From assembly GCA_025937085.1 (NCBI GenBank), contig JAICSC010000002.1:1-39310 (forward strand): a DNA stretch of 39,310 nucleotides, read 5' to 3'. The notes beneath the pieces are model-generated. The model was not told where the DNA came from, ran no database searches, and saw nothing but the letters and a program-made list of their open reading frames with translations. The stretch's first letter is position 1; each line of letters opens with the position of its first letter. Below, piece by piece: positions 24,284-32,108 of the stretch. The position numbers and the translations under genes are program-made. The DNA is from Nocardioides sp. (lineage in GTDB: Bacteria > Actinomycetota > Actinomycetes > Propionibacteriales > Nocardioidaceae).

Positions 24284-25574
24284 CCGTCTCCAGCTCCGCC
24301 GCCTCGCGTTCGCGGGCTCGCTCGAGGTAGCTCGCGCTGCGGTGGAGGGCGACCATGATGAAGGCCATCCAGAAGAACTTGTAGCCCAGGTTCGACAGGA
24401 ACAGGGAGGCCTGATACGTCCCGAGCAGGGCGGCGAGCGGCGGTCCGCGTACCGGCCGCGGTAGCCTCCAGGCCTCGAACAGGGTGAGGCCGAGCGCGGC
24501 GAAGAACATCAGCAGCCCGGGGACCCCCAGCTCGATGGCCACCAGCAGGATCACGTTGTGCGGCTGGTAGGAGCCGCCCTTGCCGACCAGGACATCGGCG
24601 CCCGGCACGGTCGGCTGGGTGTGCTCGTAGACGATCGGGAAGGTCTCCCAGCCCGCACCCAGAGGGCAGTACTGCGGACAGGCCGCTAAGCCGACCTTCC
24701 AGATGCTGGTGCGACCCGAGGACGACGTCGTCGAGACCTCGCGCTCGGCCAGGCCGAACGGGTGCAGGAAGAACGCCACGAGACCTGCGATCACCCCGGC
24801 GACGAGGTACGCGGCCAGGATCCGTCTCCCGCGCGGCGCGACGGCCAGCAGCACCAGCGTGCACAGGACGGCGGCGAGCATGCCTCCACGCGAGCCGGTC
24901 ATCACGATGCCGAGGAAGATCAGGAAGGCGAAGGCCGCGTGGAGCCGACGCGTGCTCGCTCTCGTCGCTGTCGCGGAGCGCTGCAGGCAGATGCACAAGG
25001 GCAGCAGGAACGCGACCGCGTTGTTGTTCGGACCGAGCAGGTCATTGCCGAATCGGCCACCGGGCTCCGGCGGCATCCCGGGTACGTCGTTCGGGAAGCC
25101 GCCGAGCAGGGTCAGCTGCACCAGGCCGTAGCCGACCGCGGCCAGCCCGCCCGCGATCAAACCCTGCTCGACACGACGGACGATGTCGCGGTCGATCTGG
25201 TTCATCGAGATCAGGACGTAGATCCCGATCAGGCTGCCGATCTCAAGGATGCCGTTGGCGGTCGTGCGGGCACTCAGGCTCCACAGCGTCGTCGTCGCGG
25301 CGACCGCCAGGAAGCCCATCCAGAGGAACACCGTCCCGGACGGGGGTGCCCACTGCCGGCGGGCGACGAGCAGCCGCAGCGAAAGGCCGATCAGCATGAA
25401 CAGCCCCAGGACCGAGGACACGGATCCGAACCGCGAGCTGCCGACAGCGAGCAGAGACCCGAACGGGATCGACGCGGCGAACAGCGGGAGGGCGATCGAC
25501 AGCGGTTTCTGCACGCACACCACAGCCACGAAGCAACCGATGGGGGCGAGCAGGATCAGCGTCAGGAGCGACAC
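24276..25574 (-). CDS. O-antigen ligase/polymerase-like (Wzy/WaaL) membrane protein
   Basis: A 432-residue protein with about 11-12 membrane segments. The large extracytoplasmic loop near residues 290-340 contains CPQYCPLGAGWETFPIVYEHTQP, and the downstream KGGSYQPHNVILLVAIELGVPGLLMFF has the H-N-x-x-L/L-V-x-x-E-x-G pattern, the key region of the Wzy_C/O-antigen ligase family. The earlier FLIFLGIVMTGSRGGMLAAVL supplies the SRGG motif. It polymerises or transfers lipid-linked glycan on the outer face. The GTG at 25574 follows AGGGGG by 7 bases; the longer frame upstream is Pro/Arg-rich and non-coding in appearance. Which of the two activities it has cannot be decided from sequence. Confidence 0.86.
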   Translation of the reverse strand: MSLLTLILLAPIGCFVAVVCVQKPLSIALPLFAASIPFGSLLAVGSSRFGSVSSVLGLFMLIGLSLRLLVARRQWAPPSGTVFLWMGFLAVAATTTLWSLSARTTANGILEIGSLIGIYVLISMNQIDRDIVRRVEQGLIAGGLAAVGYGLVQLTLLGGFPNDVPGMPPEPGGRFGNDLLGPNNNAVAFLLPLCICLQRSATATRASTRRLHAAFAFLIFLGIVMTGSRGGMLAAVLCTLVLLAVAPRGRRILAAYLVAGVIAGLVAFFLHPFGLAEREVSTTSSSGRTSIWKVGLAACPQYCPLGAGWETFPIVYEHTQPTVPGADVLVGKGGSYQPHNVILLVAIELGVPGLLMFFAALGLTLFEAWRLPRPVRGPPLAALLGTYQASLFLSNLGYKFFWMAFIMVALHRSASYLERAREREAAELETVS

Positions 25575-25666
25575 ACCGCCACCCCCTGACCCTGCCTCGT
25601 GCGTGCTAGCCTGACGCTCCTTCCCCGGGCGGACTCGCCCGGACCGAGCAGTCGGCGGGGGCACGG

Positions 25667-26758
25667 TTGGCGGTCGAACGACTCGTCGAGTCGCTCACCC
25701 ATCGCATCGCTCCACACACGCACGCATGGTTCCCCGAGCAGCCCCATTCCGGCCTCGAGGTGCGGGTGCTGGCCGACCGGCCGACCTGCGTGCTGCTCAC
25801 CATCCACCTGGACGGCCGCGAGACTCCTGCGGCTCTCGCCAAGGTCCGCCGTGACTCGGCCGGCGGCCCTCGTGGCAGCTCCCGGCCGCGCCTCCGGAAG
25901 GAGGCTGCCACCGCCGAGGAGCTGACCCTGCTCGAGTGGGCCGGGCTGGAGGCGATCCAGAACGCCTGCGGCGACGCCCAGGGGCTGGGGGTCACCCGAC
26001 CCCTGCTGCTGATGCGCGAGGACGCAGCATTGGTGATGTCCTTCGTCGACGCCCGGACGCTGCGCAGCGTCGTGCTCGACCTGAGCCGGCTGCACCCCGG
26101 CCGTGGGCGTCTCGACGAGGCCGTCGCCGGTTGCGCACTCGCCGGTCGCTGGCTGAACACCTTCCAGCAGAGCGACTTCCGGGGGCCCGGCGGGTCCGAC
26201 CGCCCCGTCCGGCAGGGCACCCGGGACGAGGTGGTCGACGGGCTCGGGGCGTACGGCGACTACCTCGGGTCGCCCGCCTGGGGCCGGCTGGCGTCCCGGG
26301 GTCGGGGACTCGTCGCCGCCGTACTTCCCCGCGAGCTGCCGCTGGCGGTCGGCCACGGCGACTTCGCGCCCCGCAACATGCTGCTGCGTGCCGGACGCCT
26401 GACCGTCATCGACCCGTTGCCGCGCTGGCAGGTGCCGGTCTACGACGACCTGTGCCGCTTCCTGGTCGGCATCCGACTGATCGGGGAACAGGTCCACACC
26501 CACGGGCTCGCGTTCGGCTCCGACACGCTCGACGCGCTCGAGGAGGCCGCGGTCGCGGCGTACCTCGGGCCGGACGCCGACCGCGCCCCCTTGCGCGCCT
26601 ACCAGCTGCTCATCCTGATGGACAAGTGGACAGCGATGCTCGACAACCCACGACACGACCCGCTCGGCAGGCTCTCCCGGCGCTCGGCAGCGCTGGCCGA
26701 CCACCGGGTCCGCCGCGAGGCCGAGCGATTGCTCGACCTCGCGGATACCGACCGATGA
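25667..26758 (+). CDS. phosphotransferase-fold (APH-like) kinase, copy 2
   Basis: A 363-residue paralogue of the gene at 19344. It shares the catalytic loop VGHGDFAPRNMLL (H230, D232, N237) and TVIDPLPRWQVPVYDDLCRFLVGIR, where DPLP again replaces the usual metal-binding D-W. It also shares the C-terminal YQLLILMDKWTAML (copy 1: FQALLLMDRWGELL). The N-lobe has TPAALAKVRRDS, with a possible ATP lysine. The start is a TTG at 25667 after GGCGGGGG; no ATG or GTG lies nearby. It diverges from the ligase gene (92-base gap) and ends 4 bases from the convergent chain-length gene. Substrate unknown. Confidence 0.76.
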   Translation: MAVERLVESLTHRIAPHTHAWFPEQPHSGLEVRVLADRPTCVLLTIHLDGRETPAALAKVRRDSAGGPRGSSRPRLRKEAATAEELTLLEWAGLEAIQNACGDAQGLGVTRPLLLMREDAALVMSFVDARTLRSVVLDLSRLHPGRGRLDEAVAGCALAGRWLNTFQQSDFRGPGGSDRPVRQGTRDEVVDGLGAYGDYLGSPAWGRLASRGRGLVAAVLPRELPLAVGHGDFAPRNMLLRAGRLTVIDPLPRWQVPVYDDLCRFLVGIRLIGEQVHTHGLAFGSDTLDALEEAAVAAYLGPDADRAPLRAYQLLILMDKWTAMLDNPRHDPLGRLSRRSAALADHRVRREAERLLDLADTDR

Positions 26759-26762
26759 CATC

Positions 26763-27944
26763 TCAGCCCCGGGTGAAGGGCTTCAGCCGCCCCTTGGCGG
26801 TGAACCTCGGGCGCCCATTGGTCGACGCCTTCCGGTGCCCACGGTGGGTGGCGACCATGACGACCCCCGTGGGAGCGCCCGTGTCGTGCCCCTCGGCGAA
26901 GAGCCTCAGCCTGCGGGTGCTGATCCCCTCGGGAACCAGCAGCACGGTGTAGGTCTCGTGGTGGGGCGTGCAGATCCACTCGTCCGCACCCTCCGGTGCC
27001 AGCACCTTCGGCAGGGGCGACTGGTGGGCCTGGCCGCCCGTCCGCTTCTGCTGCGGCCTGCGCAGAGCCGGCATCCGGCCGTACGTCTCCACCATGAGGT
27101 CGGCGAGCTTCTGGGCCTGCCCGTGACTCGGTGAGGCGACGTGGATGGTCGAGGCCGAGGTCGTCAGCAGCCGACGGGACAGCAGCCCGATCCCTCGGTC
27201 GCCGGCCGCTCCGGGTGGCCCGTGACGCGGCAGGCTGATCCGACCGATCAGCGGTGCGCCGGTGACGACCTGTGCGGCCGAGACGTCCACGACGGGACGG
27301 CGGATCACCATGATCAGGCCGACCAGTCCGATCCCGGCGAGAAGACCGGCGAACAGCCCCAACGCCACGGAGGCATAACCGCCACCGAGCTTGGGGACCT
27401 TCTTGGCCTGCGTGGCGTGGTGGGTGAAGGTGAAGAACGCGACCGACTTCGAGTACTTGTTGAGCTCGAGCAGGAAGGTGTTGGCCGCCTGGTCGGCGAT
27501 CTCCATCGCCTCGGTAGCCGTCTTGGCGTGCGCCACCACCTCGAGGACGAGGTTGTCCTGCGCGGCGATCAGCTGGACCTTCGCCGGGATGATGTTCCCC
27601 TTGGGCTGGTCCAGGAGCTTGCGGATCGCCTGCTCGACCGCGCCGTTGTTGAAGACCGTCTCCGCGATGCGTGGGAGGGGATCGGTGTTGGGGAGCAGGA
27701 GCTTGTCGGCCGGACCGACCTGCGCGGTCGCCTCGAACTGCGGGGAGCGGTGGGCGAGGGCCACCGGTACGACGACGCCCAGAGCGAGCACCATCGCGAG
27801 CACCAGAAGGGCGTAGCGGCGCAGCCCCCAGACCAGAGTGGCGAAGACGTCAGTCCCGGTCTCCCTCGGGTCCCCGTTCACCGGACCAACAGTAGAGGGC
27901 CACCTGTCGCCGGATGCACCGCTCGGGACTTCTCGGATGGTCAT
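26763..27944 (-). CDS. Wzz-type chain-length determinant / capsule co-polymerase
   Basis: A 393-residue membrane protein with the classic two-helix layout: TM1 at about 44-64 (YALLVLAMVLALGVVVPVALA), an extracytoplasmic domain of about 125 residues with alternating strands and helices, and TM2 at 190-214 (YASVALGLFAGLLAGIGLVGLIMVI). A cytoplasmic tail of some 175 residues follows. The tail has no Walker A motif, so it is not an autokinase of the BY type, and its end is basic. It regulates glycan length with the polymerase. The ATG overlaps the stop of the beta-helix gene (ATGA), so it is the last gene of the six-gene pepM operon. Confidence 0.78.
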   Translation of the reverse strand: MTIREVPSGASGDRWPSTVGPVNGDPRETGTDVFATLVWGLRRYALLVLAMVLALGVVVPVALAHRSPQFEATAQVGPADKLLLPNTDPLPRIAETVFNNGAVEQAIRKLLDQPKGNIIPAKVQLIAAQDNLVLEVVAHAKTATEAMEIADQAANTFLLELNKYSKSVAFFTFTHHATQAKKVPKLGGGYASVALGLFAGLLAGIGLVGLIMVIRRPVVDVSAAQVVTGAPLIGRISLPRHGPPGAAGDRGIGLLSRRLLTTSASTIHVASPSHGQAQKLADLMVETYGRMPALRRPQQKRTGGQAHQSPLPKVLAPEGADEWICTPHHETYTVLLVPEGISTRRLRLFAEGHDTGAPTGVVMVATHRGHRKASTNGRPRFTAKGRLKPFTRG

Positions 27945-29020
27945 GGCGTCAACGCTCCGTAGGGGATCATGGCGTCCAGGTCGGACCGGAACCCGCCACA
28001 CCGGTTGGTGTTGACGAACTCGGGGTCTCCTGTCAGCACGAGATTGCCGTATGCATGCACGTTGTTCCTCGCTTCCGGACGCAGGAGCTGAGTGGCGTTC
28101 ACCGCCACGTTGTTGGTCACCGAGGTGCCCCGAGGCTTCCCCCGGTAGAACCGGATCATGGCCGGGGCGTTGCTTCCGCCGACGATGTTCTGGTTGATCT
28201 TGAGCTGGTGCTGACGACCACGGACGTCGATGCCGAGGCTGCCGCCGTAGATCGTGTTGTGGAGGACCTTGACGTCGTTGGGGGCGCCTGCACCGGAGCC
28301 GATCTGGACGTTGGGCTGGTTGTCGTGGTTGAAGACGACGTTGCGGGACACGATCCCGTGCGCACCCGACCGCATCGCGCCGAGGAAGAGGTTGCTCGAC
28401 CCCATCGGCTGGCTCGGGAGGCCGTGCAGGCAGTTGCCCGTGAACGTGAACCCGGCCGGCTCGTCGACCCCCCAGCCGGTGATCATCACGTTGGCCTGCC
28501 CGCGGGTGTCTGTGAACTCGCTGTTCTGCCAGGTCCAGGAGCGTCCACCGAGCATCTTCACCATGAACGACGGGTGGTTGCGGCTGCTCGGGTCACCGGT
28601 GACGTCCAGGTTGTCGATCACCCAGTACACGGGGCGGTTGAGCGACACGCTGCCCTCCAGTACCGGGTTCTCCCCCGGATAGGCGAGCACGGTGATCGGG
28701 GCCGTGGCGGTGCCGGGGTGGATGCGCAAGCGGTTGATGTGCTCGTGGTAAGTGCCCCCGCGCACGAAGAGCACCTGTCCGAAGTAGATCTTGTGGAGCG
28801 CCCAGGCCAGGGTGCGCCAGGGCTTGTCGAGAGTGCCGGGGTTCGAGTCCTTGCCGGTCGGGCTCACGTAGCGCTGTAGCGACGGCTTGGTCGGCACCGA
28901 AGGTGTCGGGGTGGGGCTGGGTGAGCGGGACGCCCCCACGGTCACGCCCTCGTCGTCGGAGCAGCCGAGCAACGTCGTCGCCAGCAGGACCAGGGCCGCG
29001 ACGGAGGCCAGGAGTCTCAT
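27941..29020 (-). CDS. lipoprotein with right-handed beta-helix domain
   Basis: A 359-residue protein with a lipoprotein signal peptide; the lipobox is LLGC, with C20 as lipidation site. A Ser/Pro/Thr linker (30-45) leads to YVSPTGKDSNPGTLDKPW, the start motif of many bacterial beta-helix polysaccharide lyases and epimerases. The remainder has regularly spaced 'N.....' rungs (VISRNVVFNHDNQPNVQIG, VKVLHNTIYGGSLGIDV, LKINQNIVGGS, TSVTNNVAV). Such proteins bind or cut acidic glycans. No catalytic residues can be assigned with confidence. The ATG at 29020 overlaps the ATP-grasp gene's stop in ATGA, and its own stop overlaps the next ATG the same way. Confidence 0.82.
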   Translation of the reverse strand: MRLLASVAALVLLATTLLGCSDDEGVTVGASRSPSPTPTPSVPTKPSLQRYVSPTGKDSNPGTLDKPWRTLAWALHKIYFGQVLFVRGGTYHEHINRLRIHPGTATAPITVLAYPGENPVLEGSVSLNRPVYWVIDNLDVTGDPSSRNHPSFMVKMLGGRSWTWQNSEFTDTRGQANVMITGWGVDEPAGFTFTGNCLHGLPSQPMGSSNLFLGAMRSGAHGIVSRNVVFNHDNQPNVQIGSGAGAPNDVKVLHNTIYGGSLGIDVRGRQHQLKINQNIVGGSNAPAMIRFYRGKPRGTSVTNNVAVNATQLLRPEARNNVHAYGNLVLTGDPEFVNTNRCGGFRSDLDAMIPYGALTP

Positions 29021-30249
29021 CGCCGTCTCCGGACCGTGGACGACACGACGTTGGTCAGGTCGGTGACGAAGGGGCGAGGATCCCGGGCCGACCAGATGGC
29101 ATGCGTGCGCGGGCCGCGGAGCGAGGTCAGCCACGCCTTCGGCGTGAGCTCGCCACGACGGATGCCGACCGCGGCGGCCTGCACGTCACGTCGCACGTCG
29201 AGCCAGGTGGTGCCGACGTACTGCTGGGCGCGCGCTTGGGGCAGCGGGAGTCCGGCCGCGTCGCAGTACGCCGTGAACACGAGCTCGACGCCACCCCCCT
29301 CGGCGATCGCGGAGCGACCGGTCGGGCGGCCGACGTTCGGCTCGATGATCGCCATCTCACCGGTGCGGGAGTCGCGCTTCATCTCCAGGTACGCCAGTCC
29401 GTGGAACCCCACGGACCCGAAGACCCGCAGGGTCTCCTCGAGCACCTCGTCGTTGCGGCACTCCTCGCCGGAGGCGCTCGTGCCGACCTGGGGCGGCCAC
29501 TGGCGCAGCTTGCGAGCCACGAACGTCACCAGCGGGGTGCCGGAGGCGTCGAAGTAGGCGTTGCAGGAGAACAGCCCGTCCTCGGGCCCCTCCACCCACT
29601 CCTGGGCGAGCAGCACCGGTGCCCAGTCGGCGACCCGGTCGTAGGTACGGAGGAGCTCCTCGGGGCTGTGCACCGGGATCCCCTTCGCGCTGGTGTGCGC
29701 CAGCCAGGCCTCGGCCTTGACCGGTGGCTTGACCACACTCGGCCAGGCGAGCACCTCGGCCGCCTTCTCGGCGTCGGCGCGGCTTCGCATCACCTCGGTG
29801 CGGGGGGCCGCGAGCCCCTGCATCTTCGCGTGGTCGGCGAAGCGCACCTTGTCCATCAGCAGGTCGACGCCGTCGTGGTCGCCCAACGGCAGCCGGAACC
29901 GGTCGAGCAGCTGGTCTCGCTGCAACGACAGCGCCCAGACGGCGCCGTCGGTGCAGGGCAGGAGCACGGCGCGGTCCGGGCCGAGGCGCGGCGCCAGCCG
30001 ACGCAGCGTGTCGACCAGCGCCGGGCCGCTCAGCGGCGACTCGACCACCTGGACGCACGCGTTCGTACGCGCACCGAAGTGCCGACGGTTCGCCGCCACG
30101 CCGTACACCCGCACCCCACGGTCGGCGAGGATCCGCGCCGTCTGCAGCCCGGTGATGTTGTCGAGCCCGACCACCACCGCGGCCGGCCCGCGCCCGGTCG
30201 TGCTTCCGCGCCGGGCCGTGCTTCTGCGCCGGTGGTCAGCCTTCCTCAT
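29017..30249 (-). CDS. ATP-grasp ligase (COG3919-like carboxylate-amine ligase)
   Basis: A 410-residue ATP-grasp enzyme. The N-terminal domain is Rossmann-like (AAVVVGLDNITGLQTARILADRGVRVYGVAANRRHF). The central region holds VLLPCTDGAVWALS, then the ATP-binding lobe WPSVVKPPVKAE and LAQEWVEGPEDGLFSCNAYF, where KPP and the QE-x-x-E turn fit ATP-grasp. The metal ligands are in YLEMKRDSRTGEMAIIEPNVGRPTG (E...E.N). The family activates a carboxylate as acyl phosphate and joins it to an amine or thiol. It directly follows pepM (14-base overlap), so a phosphonate-containing or sugar-linked carboxylate is a plausible substrate; this is inference. The first 20 residues are a basic leader. Confidence 0.82.
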   Translation of the reverse strand: MRKADHRRRSTARRGSTTGRGPAAVVVGLDNITGLQTARILADRGVRVYGVAANRRHFGARTNACVQVVESPLSGPALVDTLRRLAPRLGPDRAVLLPCTDGAVWALSLQRDQLLDRFRLPLGDHDGVDLLMDKVRFADHAKMQGLAAPRTEVMRSRADAEKAAEVLAWPSVVKPPVKAEAWLAHTSAKGIPVHSPEELLRTYDRVADWAPVLLAQEWVEGPEDGLFSCNAYFDASGTPLVTFVARKLRQWPPQVGTSASGEECRNDEVLEETLRVFGSVGFHGLAYLEMKRDSRTGEMAIIEPNVGRPTGRSAIAEGGGVELVFTAYCDAAGLPLPQARAQQYVGTTWLDVRRDVQAAAVGIRRGELTPKAWLTSLRGPRTHAIWSARDPRPFVTDLTNVVSSTVRRRR

Positions 30250-31165
30250 CAGCCTCCTCCGCCCGGATGGTCTCCGCTGTCTGCACCAGGTCGAAGACGT
30301 GGTCCACCGACGCGATCGTCGGGTCTGCGGCAGCCGGCTTGCGCTGCTTCTCGAGGATGTCCAACGTCTCCTCCATTGCCTTCACCGCCGCTCTCATCGG
30401 CTGGTTGGCGAGGATCACCATCGAGAAGCCCTTGTCGTGCAGCTCGTCCGCCGTGAAGTCGGGGAACAGCGTGGGCACGGCCACCAGCGGCTTGTCGATG
30501 CCGGCGGCATGCCAGGCGTCGAGGAACTCGGTGATCTCGGTGAGCGTCTTGTCCTTGCTGTGGATCAGGATCGCGTCCGCGCCCGCCTCGGCGTACGCCG
30601 TGGCTCGCTCCATCGCCGCCTCGACGCCGTGCTTCGCGATAAGAGCCTCCACCCGTGCGATCACCATGAACGCCTCGGAGTCCTTGCCCTCGACGGCGGC
30701 CTTGAGCCGGCGCGCCTGCTCCCGGGTCGGGATGAGCTCGCGCTTGGACCGGCCCTGGTAGAGGCTGTTCCGCTTGGGGAACAGGTTGTCCTCGATGCAC
30801 ACCGCGGCGACGCCGGCACGGTCGAACTCGACGGCCGTGCGGACGACGTTGCTGAAGCCGCCGAACCCGTTGTCGCAGTCGACGACCACCGGCAGGTCGG
30901 TGACGCTCTCGATCGACCGGGTCACCGCGAGCGTCTCGCTCATCGTCACCAGGTTGAGGTCGGGCAGGCCGTAGGCCATCGCGGAGACGCCGAACCCGCT
31001 CACCCACACGGCGTCGAAGTCGTAGTGGCCGATGAGGCGGGCGCTCATCGCGTCGTGGGCACCGACCGCGACCACCGGCGTGTCACCGGCCAGTCCGGAA
31101 CGCAGCCGCATCCGCTTCGCGTCGGCGCGGCTCAGGCGTGGTCGGTCAGACGACATGTTCTCCAT
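30236..31165 (-). CDS. pepM: phosphoenolpyruvate mutase (PepM), phosphonate biosynthesis
   Basis: A 309-residue TIM-barrel enzyme of the isocitrate lyase/PEP mutase superfamily, which rearranges PEP to phosphonopyruvate and forms a C-P bond. The order and wording of its motifs follow characterised PEP mutases: WVSGFGVSA (54-62), DCDNGFG (96-102, metal-site D96/D98), EDNLFPKRNS (125-134), ARVEALIA (170-177) and HSK (202-204). The gating loop keeps K131, N133 and S134, and has N-S where lyases have C-G-H. One deviation: the family signature is EDKx5NS, and here the Lys is Asn127. AGGAG lies 7 bases before the ATG at 31165; in-frame ATGs at 31156 and 31180 also exist. It overlaps genes on both sides (20 and 14 bases). 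Confidence 0.87.
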   Translation of the reverse strand: MENMSSDRPRLSRADAKRMRLRSGLAGDTPVVAVGAHDAMSARLIGHYDFDAVWVSGFGVSAMAYGLPDLNLVTMSETLAVTRSIESVTDLPVVVDCDNGFGGFSNVVRTAVEFDRAGVAAVCIEDNLFPKRNSLYQGRSKRELIPTREQARRLKAAVEGKDSEAFMVIARVEALIAKHGVEAAMERATAYAEAGADAILIHSKDKTLTEITEFLDAWHAAGIDKPLVAVPTLFPDFTADELHDKGFSMVILANQPMRAAVKAMEETLDILEKQRKPAAADPTIASVDHVFDLVQTAETIRAEEADEEG

Positions 31166-32108
31166 CTCGAATCTCCTCATCAAGCTTCCCGTTGTCATAG
31201 GCCTGCACCAGTTCGACGATGCGCTCGCCGATCAGGCGCTGAGAGTCCACCGCCATGGCCCCGATATGCGGTGTCAGCACGACGTTGTCCATCTCGGCGA
31301 AGCGGGACCTCGTCCCCTCCCCCTCGATCTCGTGCACGTCAAGGGCTGCGCCGGCGACCGTGTCGCCCTGCGTCAGCGCGTCGAGCAACGCGGCCTCGTC
31401 GACCACGCCTCCCCGGGCGACGTTGACCAGCAGCGAGCCCGGCTTCATCCGGGACAGCGCCGCGGGCCCGATCAGGTGCCGGGTGGACTCGTCCAGCGGC
31501 GTGTGCAGGCACAGGAAGTCCGAGGTGGTGAGCACCTCGTCGTAGTCCGTGAGCCGTACGCCGCGGCCGAGCAGCTGCTGGGCGATCGTGTCGTTGGGGT
31601 TGGCCACGCACCCGATCGCACGCATGCCCCACGCCGCACCCATCTGTCCGACCAGGCCGCCGATGTTGCCGGCGCCGACGATGCCGAGCGTCTTGCCGTG
31701 CAGCAGCGGGCCACCGAGCGACGGCTTGGGCCAGTGGCCCTCACGCAGCAGGCGGTCGGCCAGGGTCACCTTCCGGGCCAGCGAGAGCAGCAGCGCGAAG
31801 GTGAACTCCGCAACTGGCGGCGCGGACATGCCCGGGATCTTCACCACCCGCAGCCCCTGGACGCGGGCCTGGGCAAGGTCGATGTTGTCGAGCCCCGCGC
31901 CCGCACGCACCAGCAGCCGGAGACCGGGCGCGGCGGCCAGCACGTCGGCGGAGAGCTGTACCCCGCTGCGCAGGACCACGACCTCGCGGTCCGCGATCGC
32001 CTCCTTGAGCGTCTCCGGGGTGGGCTCGGCGGGCCGCACCACGTCGTACGACTCGGAGAGGACCTCGACGGCGCCGGGGTCGATGGGACTGGCCAGCAGG
32101 ATCTTCAC
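31146..32108 (-). CDS. D-2-hydroxyacid dehydrogenase, candidate phosphonopyruvate reductase
   Basis: A 320-residue member of the phosphoglycerate dehydrogenase family. The substrate domain includes RAGAGLDNID and the PPVAEFTFALLL helix. The nucleotide motif is GAGNIG (145-150). The catalytic triad is complete: R232 in NVARGGVVDE, E262 in ALDVHEIEGEG and H281 in LTPHIGA. After the second strand (GMRAIGCVAN), the Asp that normally selects NAD is absent (Val168/Ala169), suggesting NADP(H). The GTG at 32108 overlaps the kinase gene's stop in GTGA; ATG 32126 would add six residues. It directly precedes pepM. Reduction of phosphonopyruvate to phosphonolactate is known for the related VlpB and is the favoured guess; ordinary 3-phosphoglycerate or 2-hydroxyacid oxidation is the alternative. 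Confidence 0.83.
   Translation of the reverse strand: MKILLASPIDPGAVEVLSESYDVVRPAEPTPETLKEAIADREVVVLRSGVQLSADVLAAAPGLRLLVRAGAGLDNIDLAQARVQGLRVVKIPGMSAPPVAEFTFALLLSLARKVTLADRLLREGHWPKPSLGGPLLHGKTLGIVGAGNIGGLVGQMGAAWGMRAIGCVANPNDTIAQQLLGRGVRLTDYDEVLTTSDFLCLHTPLDESTRHLIGPAALSRMKPGSLLVNVARGGVVDEAALLDALTQGDTVAGAALDVHEIEGEGTRSRFAEMDNVVLTPHIGAMAVDSQRLIGERIVELVQAYDNGKLDEEIRDGEHVV

Noticed and set aside
30236-31165. Methylisocitrate lyase or oxaloacetate decarboxylase
   Set aside because: The lyase signature K-K/R-C-G-H is absent. The loop reads PKRNS, and the surrounding ARVEALIA, HSK and SMVILAN segments follow PEP mutase wording.
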